Origin: Cochlodiniinecator piscidefendens
GTDB lineage: Bacteria; Pseudomonadota; Alphaproteobacteria; Rhodobacterales; Rhodobacteraceae
DNA length: 64,000 nt
Assembly (NCBI RefSeq): GCF_011326755.1
Contig: NZ_JAAOIE010000002.1
Coordinates: forward strand, 496,001-560,000
Direction: 5' to 3'
Below are positions 53,907 through 62,536 of the stretch, piece by piece. The notes beneath the pieces were generated by a model. The model made no database searches, was not told the DNA's origin, and was given only the letters and a program-made list of their open reading frames with translations. Position numbers and translations under genes: made by a program. Numbering within the stretch: position 1 is the first letter of the stretch; every line of letters begins with the position of its first letter.

Positions 53907-55460
53907 ATGATGCGTCTTGGGCAGGGTTTTCGGACTTGGTGGACAGTTGCACTATGTGCGATCGCGGCAATCTTTGTGCCGCTTTATTCAATTGCGGCAC
54001 CTTATGCGGCAATGGTTATTGATGCACGCAACGGTGAAGTTTTGCATTCGCGAAATGCAGACACACGGTTACACCCGGCGTCGCTCACCAAAATGATGAC
54101 GCTTTATATTGCATTTGAAGCTGTCGAAAATGGCGAAATTTCGTTGGATACCGAGGTGCGCATCTCTCGTAACGCAGCGGCCGAACCCCCGTCTGAACTC
54201 GGTTTGCAAACTGGCCAACGTATCGCGTTGCGCTACCTGATCCGCGCAGCTGCTGTGAAATCCGCCAACGATGCGGCGACTGCCATCGGCGAAGCCATTG
54301 AAGGCAGCGAAGCCGCTTTCGCTCGTCGTATGAACCGCACCGCCCAAGCCCTAGGTATGTCGCGCACAACATTTCGCAACGCCAACGGACTTACGGAAGA
54401 AGGTCACCTTTCTACTGCTAGGGATATGACGACGCTTGGGCGTCATTTGTTCTATGACTACCCCCAATACTACAATATCTTTTCGCGCCGTTCGACCGAC
54501 GCTGGCCTTCGGGTGGTCAACAACACCAACCGCCGGCTTCTCAACGCCTATAATGGTGCTGATGGTATCAAAACCGGATATACACGGGCTGCTGGATTTA
54601 ATCTTGTTGCTTCAGCCGAACGTAACGGTGAACGTATTATCGCAACTGTTTTTGGCGGACGCAGCACTGCCACACGTAATGCCCGTGTCGCTGAATTGCT
54701 TGACCTTGGGTTTTCTCGTGCGCCGCGTAATGTTGCCATTAACCGCCCCGCGCGCCCCAATTATGGTACGACAACCCAGTCTGGTTCTCAGGTCATTGCC
54801 CGAAGTTTGCGCCCGACTCCGCGCCCAGACCGCGCGCCCTCTCAGGATTTAATGCTCGCGTTGGAAAATGAAATCCAACAAGCGCTGGAAGAAGCTCAAG
54901 AGGCTGCTGCAACAGAGTCCATTGATCTATCAGAAGCTGAAGAAATCCCACAAGAAGAACCAATCGTAGCCGAGATTATTGAGGATCCGATTGAAGAGCC
55001 CGAAGTAATTGAAGTGGCGGAAATTCCAGAAGTTGCCGAACCCGTTGTTGAAGAAATAGTGGTGGCAGAAGACATTCCCGAAGCTTCAGAATCTTCACAA
55101 GCGGAACCCCAAACCGATCCAGAAGTGATTTTGGCTTCCTTACAATCAAATACCATTTTGATTGAACCCGAACCAAGCTTCCAGCCACAGGCACCGATCA
55201 TAGTAACCCGTACGGAAAATACCGGTGCTCGGGATTGGGGGGTTTCGATTGGCTATTTCAATTCGCAATACCACGCCGAGCGCGCGCTCATGCGGACCGC
55301 GTTAAACGAAATGACAACTCTGGACGCCACTGTACGGCGTGTTCATCGACGCTCGCGCGGATTTCAGGCGACATTTGTTGGCTTGACTGAAGGCGGGGCT
55401 GCATTGGCCTGTCGTCGATTGCAGGCACGTGGCACCGAATGCGAGACAGTCACACCGTAG
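53907..55460 (+). CDS. dacC: D-alanyl-D-alanine carboxypeptidase with SPOR domain
   Basis: Periplasmic penicillin-binding protein of the PBP5/6 type that trims peptidoglycan stem peptides, about 517 residues. Signal peptide at the N-terminus, then the active-site motifs SLTK, SAN and KTG (ASLTKMM, KSANDAA, GIKTGYTRAAG). After residue 300 comes a long Glu/Pro-rich linker (EVIEVAEIPEVAEPVVEEIV and neighbours) and a C-terminal SPOR domain (DWGVSIGYFNSQYHAERALM) that binds denuded glycan at the septum. A GTG directly before the ATG is an alternative start. Confidence 0.92.
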   Translation: MMRLGQGFRTWWTVALCAIAAIFVPLYSIAAPYAAMVIDARNGEVLHSRNADTRLHPASLTKMMTLYIAFEAVENGEISLDTEVRISRNAAAEPPSELGLQTGQRIALRYLIRAAAVKSANDAATAIGEAIEGSEAAFARRMNRTAQALGMSRTTFRNANGLTEEGHLSTARDMTTLGRHLFYDYPQYYNIFSRRSTDAGLRVVNNTNRRLLNAYNGADGIKTGYTRAAGFNLVASAERNGERIIATVFGGRSTATRNARVAELLDLGFSRAPRNVAINRPARPNYGTTTQSGSQVIARSLRPTPRPDRAPSQDLMLALENEIQQALEEAQEAAATESIDLSEAEEIPQEEPIVAEIIEDPIEEPEVIEVAEIPEVAEPVVEEIVVAEDIPEASESSQAEPQTDPEVILASLQSNTILIEPEPSFQPQAPIIVTRTENTGARDWGVSIGYFNSQYHAERALMRTALNEMTTLDATVRRVHRRSRGFQATFVGLTEGGAALACRRLQARGTECETVTP

Positions 55461-55494
55461 ATATCTGGTCCCCAGACCGTAACCGGAGTAAGCC

Positions 55495-56190
55495 ATGACA
55501 CAGTTTGTAGTTCCGTCAGTCGAAGTGTCTTCTGTCGCAATTTTTGGCAGTAATCTTCGCTTTCCGGTGCGGCGCATTTTTTGTGTTGGGCGTAATTATG
55601 CAGAGCATGCTCGAGAAATGGGGAATGATCCTGACCGCGAACCACCGTTTTTCTTTACCAAGCCTGCTGATGCGATTGTGGATGATGCGGCAATACTTCC
55701 CTTTCCGTCACAAACCGAAAACCTGCATCACGAAGCGGAACTGGTCGTTGCGATTGATACAGGAGGCACAGACATAACGCCGAATGATGCATTGGCGCAT
55801 GTTTGGGGCTATGGTGTTGGAAACGACTTGACTCGACGCGATATGCAGGCCGCCGCTAAAGCGGCACGGCGCCCATGGGACATGGCAAAAGGATTTGATA
55901 ATTCGGCGGTTTGTGGCCCCCTGCACCCCGTAGCTGAATCAGGGCACATCGAAAGCGGCGCGATTACAGCGCACGTCAATGGCAATTGCCGCCAAACTGG
56001 GGATGTCGCAGACATGATCTGGTCCATTTCGGACATTGTCGCAACACTATCGGGTTTGGTAACTTTAGCACCCGGAGACTTGATCTATACGGGCACCCCT
56101 GCTGGCGTCGGACCGATCAAACCGGGCGATAGCTGCACTATCGCAATTAATGGGCTAGGGTCAGTCACAACAACATTCGCAGCCAATTAA
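55495..56190 (+). CDS. Fumarylacetoacetate hydrolase family protein
   Basis: A 231-residue enzyme of the FAH family (YcgM-like). Seen: RRIFCVGRNYAEHAREMGND, the metal ligands in HHEAELVVAIDTGG, TRRDMQAAAKAARRPWDMAKG and LIYTGTPAGVGPI. Such enzymes cleave C-C bonds of acylpyruvates or act as 2-oxoacid decarboxylases; the substrate is not known. The GGAG ribosome site is good. Its last 4 nt overlap the end of ccoS on the other strand. Confidence 0.9.
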   Translation: MTQFVVPSVEVSSVAIFGSNLRFPVRRIFCVGRNYAEHAREMGNDPDREPPFFFTKPADAIVDDAAILPFPSQTENLHHEAELVVAIDTGGTDITPNDALAHVWGYGVGNDLTRRDMQAAAKAARRPWDMAKGFDNSAVCGPLHPVAESGHIESGAITAHVNGNCRQTGDVADMIWSISDIVATLSGLVTLAPGDLIYTGTPAGVGPIKPGDSCTIAINGLGSVTTTFAAN

Positions 56191-56345
56191 GGCCGCGGTG
56201 CATCGTCCCATTCATCCGACAAAATGCGCTGACTATCCCCATCCGGGTCTTCGTATTGACGCGACTTCACTGTCCAAAAAAACGCGAGCAATCCCACTCC
56301 GCCCAAAAACAGAGATATCGGAATGAGATAGGCCAGCATTTCCAT
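56187..56345 (-). CDS. ccoS: cbb3 oxidase assembly protein CcoS
   Basis: A 52-residue membrane protein. It has one N-terminal membrane helix (LAYLIPISLFLGGVGLLAFF) followed by TVKSRQYEDPDGDSQRIL and an acidic tail. This is the pattern of CcoS/FixS, needed to insert heme and copper into the oxidase. It begins one nt after the ccoI stop and overlaps the converging FAH gene by 4 nt. It is too short for many gene callers. Confidence 0.93.
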   Translation of the reverse strand: MEMLAYLIPISLFLGGVGLLAFFWTVKSRQYEDPDGDSQRILSDEWDDAPRP

Positions 56346-56346
56346 T

Positions 56347-58527
56347 TTATCTTAACCTCAGTGCATTCAATGACACAGTAATCGAAGAAAGCGACATCGC
56401 CAAGGCTGCCGCCAACGGCGTTGCCAAACCAATCAAAGCAATTGGAACCGCAATCAAATTGTAAAGTGCCGCAATTCCGAAATTCTCTTTGATCCGGCGC
56501 GTCGCCTTTTGCGCTGTATGCAGGGCTTCGGCAATAGGTTCCAAATCTTCGCCCAGCAATACAATATCAGATGCGACCCGTGCAGCATCTAAAGCGGTTG
56601 CTGGCGACATAGAAACATGCGCTGCGGTAAGGGCCGCAGTGTCGTTCAATCCGTCCCCTACCATTAAAACCTTTGCCCCGGACGCCGTGAGGCTGTTGAT
56701 GGCTTCGGCTTTTTCTTGCGGAACGGTTTCCGCCATCCAAGTGCCCACCCCGAGCTTAGCTGCCAAGGAGGCAACAGCGGCTTCGCTATCACCAGAAATG
56801 ATCTGCACCGATTTACCTTGTGTGCGCAAAGCCTCGACAGCCGATTGTGCGCCGAGACGCAGGTTATCCTCAAACAGGAATGATAACGGTTCTGCGTCAC
56901 CAGTTTTGAGATGGCTTGCGGTGGTTGAAGTGGCGTCGCCCCCGACCCAGGCTGCACGCCCCAAACGCACAGCTTGCCCATTGACCATCCCCTCCATTCC
57001 GTACCCCGGAACTTCACGCAGGTTGGCAACTTCGATATCGCAAACACCACGATCGGACAGTGCAGAGGCAATCGCTTTCGCTAAGGGATGCGCAGACCCT
57101 TTACTCAGCGCTTTGGCGATTTGTTGTGCCTCTGCGGAAAAACTCTCGGCGTTGATTAAAACAGGCTTGCCTTCGGTCAAAGTACCCGTTTTGTCAAAAA
57201 CGACCGTATCCACCTCCGCCAACCGCTCAAGAGCGGTGCCGTGTTTAATCAACATTCCCTTACGAAATAAGCGCCCCGATGCCGCAGTAGTCACAGCTGG
57301 CACTGCCAAACCAAGGGCGCAGGGACACGTAATGATCAAAACAGCCACAGCGATATTCAAGGCGAACCGAACATCGCCACCGGTTATGAACAACCATGCA
57401 ATAAAGGCGATCAACGCCAACAGATGCACACCCGGCGCATAAATCTGCGCGGCTTTGTCCGCCAACGACGTGTATTTATTACGTGCAGATTCTGCCATCG
57501 CCACCAAATCGGCCATACGGTGAAGCGAACTGTCCTCCCCCGCTGCAGTCACACGTAACGTGAGCGGTCCGGTCAAGTTGACCTCACCTGCACTGATGTC
57601 TTGCCCGGGTTTGGCGAAAACCGGTATCGTTTCACCCGTCAGCAATGATCTATCTATTTCACTGTGGCCTGAAACAACCACCCCATCAACTGGCATCCGA
57701 CCACCCGGTTTTACCAAAACCAAATCACCAACAGCCAAAGATGCAATTGCGGTCACCACCTCAACATCATCCACGAGCTTAGTGGCGCGTGGAACTTCAA
57801 GTGCTGCCAATTCTTCAGCAGCAGAACGGGCCACTGCCCGTGTTCTGTGGTCCAGATACCGTCCGGCAAGCAGAAAGAATGTTAGTGACAATGCCGCGTC
57901 AAAATACGCCTGTTCGCCAGAATGAAACGTTTCAAACAGCGACATTCCACCCGCGAGTAAAATCGCCAATGAAATCGGAACATCCATATTTAACCGTCGA
58001 GCGGAAAGCGCAATCCAAGCATTCCGGAAAAAGGGTTGGGCTGAAAAGGCAATGGTTGGCAGGGCAATTGCCGCAGATATCCAGTGAAACAAATCACGTG
58101 TTGCGGCCTCTGCGCCCGACCAGACGGCGATGGACAGCATCATGACATTCATCATCGCGAAACCAGAAACGGCCAACCGTGTTAAGATTTCACGGCCCGC
58201 TTTGTCTGTTGCGGTAGCAGATATCGTTCCCGCATCCAGTTCATGCGCTTCATAACCTGCCTCACTTAAAACAGCGATCAATTCGCTTGTGTCTACCTCA
58301 GGGTATGTTTCGATATTTACGCGTTTCAGGGTCAAGTTCACCCGCGCGCCTACAACCCCGCTATGACGCAACAATGCCCGTTCCACCCCTGCTATGCAGC
58401 CTGCACAATGAATGGTCGGCAGTGATAACACTACGTTGACGTCTTGTGGCAATGCGGCCTTGGCCAGCGCTTCGGCAGAGGGAGCAGCAGAACAGGCTGG
58501 ACACGCAGAGATGGCAGCGGCACTCAT
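56347..58527 (-). CDS. ccoI: Copper-translocating P-type ATPase CcoI
   Basis: A 726-residue P1B-type ATPase that exports copper for the CuB centre of the cbb3 oxidase. The N-terminus has CPAC and then a heavy-metal domain with CAGC; the membrane motif is TCPCALGLA. Phosphorylation is at DKTGTLTEG, with the HP motif in SAHPLA and GDGLNDTAAL for Mg2+ binding. Position between ccoH and ccoS makes it CcoI/FixI rather than a CopA detoxifier. Confidence 0.96.
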   Translation of the reverse strand: MSAAAISACPACSAAPSAEALAKAALPQDVNVVLSLPTIHCAGCIAGVERALLRHSGVVGARVNLTLKRVNIETYPEVDTSELIAVLSEAGYEAHELDAGTISATATDKAGREILTRLAVSGFAMMNVMMLSIAVWSGAEAATRDLFHWISAAIALPTIAFSAQPFFRNAWIALSARRLNMDVPISLAILLAGGMSLFETFHSGEQAYFDAALSLTFFLLAGRYLDHRTRAVARSAAEELAALEVPRATKLVDDVEVVTAIASLAVGDLVLVKPGGRMPVDGVVVSGHSEIDRSLLTGETIPVFAKPGQDISAGEVNLTGPLTLRVTAAGEDSSLHRMADLVAMAESARNKYTSLADKAAQIYAPGVHLLALIAFIAWLFITGGDVRFALNIAVAVLIITCPCALGLAVPAVTTAASGRLFRKGMLIKHGTALERLAEVDTVVFDKTGTLTEGKPVLINAESFSAEAQQIAKALSKGSAHPLAKAIASALSDRGVCDIEVANLREVPGYGMEGMVNGQAVRLGRAAWVGGDATSTTASHLKTGDAEPLSFLFEDNLRLGAQSAVEALRTQGKSVQIISGDSEAAVASLAAKLGVGTWMAETVPQEKAEAINSLTASGAKVLMVGDGLNDTAALTAAHVSMSPATALDAARVASDIVLLGEDLEPIAEALHTAQKATRRIKENFGIAALYNLIAVPIALIGLATPLAAALAMSLSSITVSLNALRLR

Positions 58528-58530
58528 ATT

Positions 58531-58992
58531 CTATCCTCTCACATATAAGACGAGACGTTGACGAAATTCGGTCCCATCGCTGGCCACAGCGGTAAAGCGT
58601 AAGTTCCAATTGCCACCGCCCAAACTGACAGCAGGTGCACGGTAAACTCCGTTTTCAAACTGAAACATCGGTGCGAAATCATCGCGCACATGGGTAGATC
58701 GCCCGAGGATGGCGCTCAAACTGTCCACTTCGACAGGCGCCCCATCGTCATCAGTGATCTCAAGCACCAGGTGATTGTCCACATAGCGTAACTCCGCAGA
58801 CCAACCCAGCCCTTCCTGCGCAGCGCGATCAGCGTCAAAGCTTTGGCTTGCGACATAGGAATTACCAACTTCAAGACCTGGAAAGGTACTAACTGCACTC
58901 CAGGCCATGAAAAAATTAACGCCGATGATTACTGCAAACGCGCTCGCAGTAATTGCAAATACCTTACGGCCAGTGAGCGGTTTAGATGTCAT
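58531..58992 (-). CDS. ccoH: cbb3 oxidase accessory protein CcoH
   Basis: A 153-residue protein of the FixH family. An N-terminal membrane helix (VFAITASAFAVIIGVNFFMA) anchors a periplasmic beta domain with VGNSYVASQSFDADRAAQEG and the end GTEFRQRLVLYV. It takes part in cbb3 assembly. It overlaps ccoG by 4 nt and is 3 nt from ccoI. Confidence 0.93.
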   Translation of the reverse strand: MTSKPLTGRKVFAITASAFAVIIGVNFFMAWSAVSTFPGLEVGNSYVASQSFDADRAAQEGLGWSAELRYVDNHLVLEITDDDGAPVEVDSLSAILGRSTHVRDDFAPMFQFENGVYRAPAVSLGGGNWNLRFTAVASDGTEFRQRLVLYVRG

Positions 58993-60419
58993 TGGTCATT
59001 CCCATTAAAAACAGTGTCCACATAAGCACGTTCCCCGTTGGTCAAATCTTCGACCCATAGACGTAAATCTGTTCGTGCTGCTTGGGCCGCCAAAGTACCC
59101 GAGGGTGCCAGGACATAAACCCGTTGCATATAAGTATCATCCGCCGGTACCGGCACCGTCAAATCACTGTTCCCTTCAAGCGATATCACCAAAAGCTCTG
59201 GCGATGTCAGGGAGATGTGAAATTGGCGGTCTTCCCCATGTTTATTTCGCAAACGAACTTCGTAGGTGTTGCGAATAGATCCGTCCGACATGGTCACAAA
59301 GGTAGGATTGCGCACAGGCGAAACATTCATGTCGATCTCCGACCGGATGAACAACGCAAAGACCAACCCAAATCCGACCAATGACCACAAAGATGTATAG
59401 AGAATCGTACGGGGGCGCAAAATGTGTTTCCATACAGATTTTGGTGCTTCGCCCGCTCTTTCGGCAGCTTCGTCTTTAAGTGCCATGTAATCAATCAACC
59501 CACGAGGCTTACCAATTTTAACCATGACGTCATCACACGCATCAATACAGAGCGCGCATGTGATACATTCCAACTGCTGACCGTCACGAATATCGATCCC
59601 CACCGGACACACATTCACGCAGGCCATGCAATCAATACAGTCCCCTGTGTTTTCTTCACCTACGTTCTTTTTATTCAACTTACCACGAGGTTCACCGCGC
59701 CAATCGCGGTATGCAACAACCAGTGTATCTTCGTCCATCATGGCGGCCTGAATGCGTGGCCATGGGCACATGTAAATGCAAACTTGTTCCCGGGCCAATC
59801 CACCAAATACAAACGTTGTAGCCGTCAACACAGCGACAGTTGTATAGGCGACCATTGGCGCGTTCAGTGTAAACAAACTCACCAATAGCGTCGGGGCGTC
59901 CGCAAAATAAAACACCCAAGCGCCGCCGGTTGCCATCGCAATGATAATCCATGCGACCCACTTAGTGATCCGCAAACGTACTTTGCGCAGGTCCCATTTT
60001 TTCTGACGGTGTAGGCGCAGGCGGGCGTTGCGGTCACCTTCGATCCAACGTTCGACAAGAATAAACAAGTCGGTCCAAACTGTCTGTGGACAGGTATAGC
60101 CACACCAAACGCGGCCCAGTGCAGAGGTGAATAAAAACAAACCCAACCCAGCCATAATTAACAGCCCGGCTATAAAGTAAAATTCATCTGGCCAAATTTC
60201 GATCCAAAAGAAAAAGAACCGCCGGTTTGCCAAATCAAGCAAGACAGCCTGATCGGGTAAATTCACCCCGCGATCCCAACGGATCCATGGCGTTAGATAA
60301 TATATCCCCAAGGTGACAACCATAATCACCCATTTGAGGTTACGAAATTTGCCTGACACTCTGCGAGGGAAAATAGGTTCCCGTGCCGCATAGAGGGTTG
60401 GGGGTGTCTCGTTGTTCAA
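58989..60419 (-). CDS. ccoG: Ferredoxin-like membrane protein CcoG
   Basis: A membrane-bound iron-sulfur protein of the FixG/RdxA family, about 476 residues. It has several membrane segments, the NapH-like VWCGYTCPQTVWTD, two [4Fe-4S] motifs (CIDCMACVNVCPVG and CITCALCIDACD), and a C-terminal Ig-like FixG domain. CcoG reduces copper for oxidase assembly. I place the start at a TTG preceded by GGAGAG; an ATG 48 nt upstream lacks a site. The Fnr-type box is about 65 nt upstream. Confidence 0.93.
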   Translation of the reverse strand: MNNETPPTLYAAREPIFPRRVSGKFRNLKWVIMVVTLGIYYLTPWIRWDRGVNLPDQAVLLDLANRRFFFFWIEIWPDEFYFIAGLLIMAGLGLFLFTSALGRVWCGYTCPQTVWTDLFILVERWIEGDRNARLRLHRQKKWDLRKVRLRITKWVAWIIIAMATGGAWVFYFADAPTLLVSLFTLNAPMVAYTTVAVLTATTFVFGGLAREQVCIYMCPWPRIQAAMMDEDTLVVAYRDWRGEPRGKLNKKNVGEENTGDCIDCMACVNVCPVGIDIRDGQQLECITCALCIDACDDVMVKIGKPRGLIDYMALKDEAAERAGEAPKSVWKHILRPRTILYTSLWSLVGFGLVFALFIRSEIDMNVSPVRNPTFVTMSDGSIRNTYEVRLRNKHGEDRQFHISLTSPELLVISLEGNSDLTVPVPADDTYMQRVYVLAPSGTLAAQAARTDLRLWVEDLTNGERAYVDTVFNGNDQ

Positions 60420-60483
60420 GGAATCTCTCCGATGTCCTGTGCGCGTAATAGCGCTCTTGTCACACATGCCTGCATGAATAACT

Positions 60484-60497
60484 TTGACCTACGTCAA
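60484..60497. promoter_or_regulatory. Fnr/FixK-type box upstream of ccoGHIS
   Basis: The sequence TTGAC-CTAC-GTCAA is a perfect inverted repeat with 4-nt spacer and matches the Fnr/FixK consensus TTGAT-N4-ATCAA with the C/G change common in alphaproteobacteria. Located about 65 nt before the ccoG start, it fits oxygen-responsive activation by FnrL or FixK. Confidence 0.9.
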
Positions 60498-60593
60498 ACT
60501 TTATACCCGCGCGAGGCATAGGTTTGTCACATGTGACAGTCTGTCCTTTCGTTCGAAATATTACCTGATTTTCCTCAAATTTTCTTCCGAAAT

Positions 60594-60622
60594 AAAAAGG
60601 GAGGGTAAACACCCCCCTCTTT
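60594..60622 (-). terminator. Intrinsic terminator after ccoP
   Basis: An A-rich side AAAAAGGGAGGGT pairs with ACCCCCCTCTTT over a short loop; on the minus strand it ends in TTTTTATTT. It lies about 105 nt after the ccoP stop and splits ccoNOQP from ccoGHIS. Confidence 0.75.
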
Positions 60623-60727
60623 AAATTTACTCAAATAACTGGTTAATGTAGGCATCGGCCCCCAGGAAACGCGCGAACAGGACGGGCGCCGATGCCGGTT
60701 CCAGAGGCGCGAACCTCTGGAATTCTG

Positions 60728-61588
60728 TTATTCACCACCACCAAGCTGGTGAACATAAATTGACACTGCGCGAACATCTGCTTCGCTCAAGCGGCCGCCC
60801 CAACTTGGCATCACGCCAAAGCGGGCGTTGGTCACAGTTTCTCTAAGGGCTTCGGCATTTCCACCATATAGCCAGATCGCGTCAGTCAGATTTGGTGCAC
60901 CTTGAAACCGATCACCTGTGCCGTCATCCGCGTGACAGCTTGCACAGTTATCAAGGAACAAATCAGAACCAGCCGCAGCCAACACAGGGTCCGACTCCTG
61001 ACCTGAAATTGCCATTACGTGATTGACGATTTGGTCGACCTCGGTGTCCTCAAGGAAATCACCAAAGGCCGGCATTTGCGAAAACCGCGCATCCAGATCT
61101 TCTTCGTTGCGGATCCCGTGGTTTACAGTTGCGTAGATCTCATCAATTGAACCACCCCAGAGCCAATCGTTATCCAAAAGATTTGGATAACCTGTTGCAC
61201 CAGCTGCACCTGAGCCGTGACATTGCGCACACCATGTCCGAAACACGGAACCACCTGCATTGATTGCAAAGCGATTTAGATTTTCGTCCTCAGGAACAGC
61301 GTCAAGCGGTGTCGCAACAAGGGTCGCCTCAATTTCTGCATTTCTGGCATCAAAAGCTTCGATCTCAGTTTGGACTTCGGCCCGTGTGGAATAGCCCAAC
61401 AAGCCCGGTGTCGCCCCGTTGATCAATGGCCATGCCGGATAGGCGATCATGTACCCAATACCCCAAACGATGCAGGCGTATAGCGTATAAAGCCACCAGC
61501 GCGGCAGAGGGTTATTGAACTCTTCGATCCCATCCCAGGAGTGACCTGTGGTTTCTGGATCTTGTTGTTCTACGGGTTTCTTACTCAT
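60728..61588 (-). CDS. ccoP: cbb3 cytochrome c oxidase subunit CcoP (diheme)
   Basis: Membrane-anchored diheme cytochrome c subunit, 286 residues. A membrane helix at about 33-53 ([20 protein letters not shown]) is followed by two heme c sites, WCAQCHG and NCASCHA. It passes electrons from soluble cytochromes to CcoO and CcoN. Its start overlaps the ccoQ stop by 4 nt. Confidence 0.97.
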   Translation of the reverse strand: MSKKPVEQQDPETTGHSWDGIEEFNNPLPRWWLYTLYACIVWGIGYMIAYPAWPLINGATPGLLGYSTRAEVQTEIEAFDARNAEIEATLVATPLDAVPEDENLNRFAINAGGSVFRTWCAQCHGSGAAGATGYPNLLDNDWLWGGSIDEIYATVNHGIRNEEDLDARFSQMPAFGDFLEDTEVDQIVNHVMAISGQESDPVLAAAGSDLFLDNCASCHADDGTGDRFQGAPNLTDAIWLYGGNAEALRETVTNARFGVMPSWGGRLSEADVRAVSIYVHQLGGGE

Positions 61589-61785
61589 TGCCGCGCCTCC
61601 ATAGCTTGTGCCTCAGCATCGCTGGCGGGTTCATTTTCATGACGAAAGGGGATGTCTGCGGTATCTGTGTAAGTCTTGGTGCTGCCTGGACGAAATGCCC
61701 AGACAATGACACCTAAGAAAAAACAGAAAAGAAACAAAAGCCCCCAACTGTCCGCGAATTCACGCATAAAGGAATAGGTATCCAT
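61585..61785 (-). CDS. ccoQ: cbb3 oxidase subunit CcoQ
   Basis: A 66-residue single-helix protein ([20 protein letters not shown]) with the motif [20 protein letters not shown] after the helix, as in CcoQ/FixQ. It stabilises the CcoP interaction. Gene order O-Q-P is normal. Confidence 0.93.
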   Translation of the reverse strand: MDTYSFMREFADSWGLLFLFCFFLGVIVWAFRPGSTKTYTDTADIPFRHENEPASDAEAQAMEARQ

Positions 61786-61796
61786 AACGCCCTCCT

Positions 61797-62522
61797 CTAT
61801 CGGCTTGCGTCAGGTGTGAAGGTCGAAAAATCAACCAACGTGCCTAACATCTGCAAATACGCGATCATGGCATCCATTTCCGAAACGCCAGGTTGGCCAT
61901 CAAAGTTACGGACTTGTGCTCCCGGATACCGTTCAACTGTCGCATCCCAATCGCTATCGGGATCAGCCTGCGCCATAAAGTCAAACGCCGCGTTTTCAAC
62001 CATATCGTCGGTGTAAGGCACACCAACAAACCTATGAGTGCTAACCAACTCTTGGATGTGAGTAGGCTCAATCAGGTTATTTTCTAAAAACGCGTAGGAT
62101 GGCATGATGGATTCTGGCACCACAGATTGCGGATCCCGCAAGTGATCAAGATGCCATTCATCAGAATAACGCCCACCAACACGCGCGAGATCAGGACCAG
62201 TACGCTTTGATCCCCATTGGTGTGGGTGGTCATACATTGACTCAGCCGCCAATGAATAATTCCCGTACCTTTCAACCTCGTCACGCATGGGACGGATCAT
62301 TTGCGAGTGGCACGTATAGCACCCCTCACGAATGTAAACGTCGCGCCCTGTCAGCTCGAGCGGGGAATAAGGGCGCATGCCCTCCACTTCCTCAATTGTG
62401 TTTTCGAGGTAGAACAGAGGTGCAATTTCAACAATCCCACCAATCGACACCACAAGAAGCGATCCAACAAGAAGCAACGTTGCATTCTTTTCCAGTACCG
62501 CGTGTTTATCAAGAATTCCCAT
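61797..62522 (-). CDS. ccoO: cbb3 cytochrome c oxidase subunit CcoO (monoheme)
   Basis: A 241-residue membrane-anchored monoheme cytochrome. The N-terminal helix [20 protein letters not shown] is followed by [20 protein letters not shown] with the heme c site CYTCH, then [16 protein letters not shown]. It carries electrons between CcoP and CcoN. It begins 14 nt after ccoN. Confidence 0.97.
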   Translation of the reverse strand: MGILDKHAVLEKNATLLLVGSLLVVSIGGIVEIAPLFYLENTIEEVEGMRPYSPLELTGRDVYIREGCYTCHSQMIRPMRDEVERYGNYSLAAESMYDHPHQWGSKRTGPDLARVGGRYSDEWHLDHLRDPQSVVPESIMPSYAFLENNLIEPTHIQELVSTHRFVGVPYTDDMVENAAFDFMAQADPDSDWDATVERYPGAQVRNFDGQPGVSEMDAMIAYLQMLGTLVDFSTFTPDASR

Positions 62523-62536
62523 TTTTCGGTCCTTCC

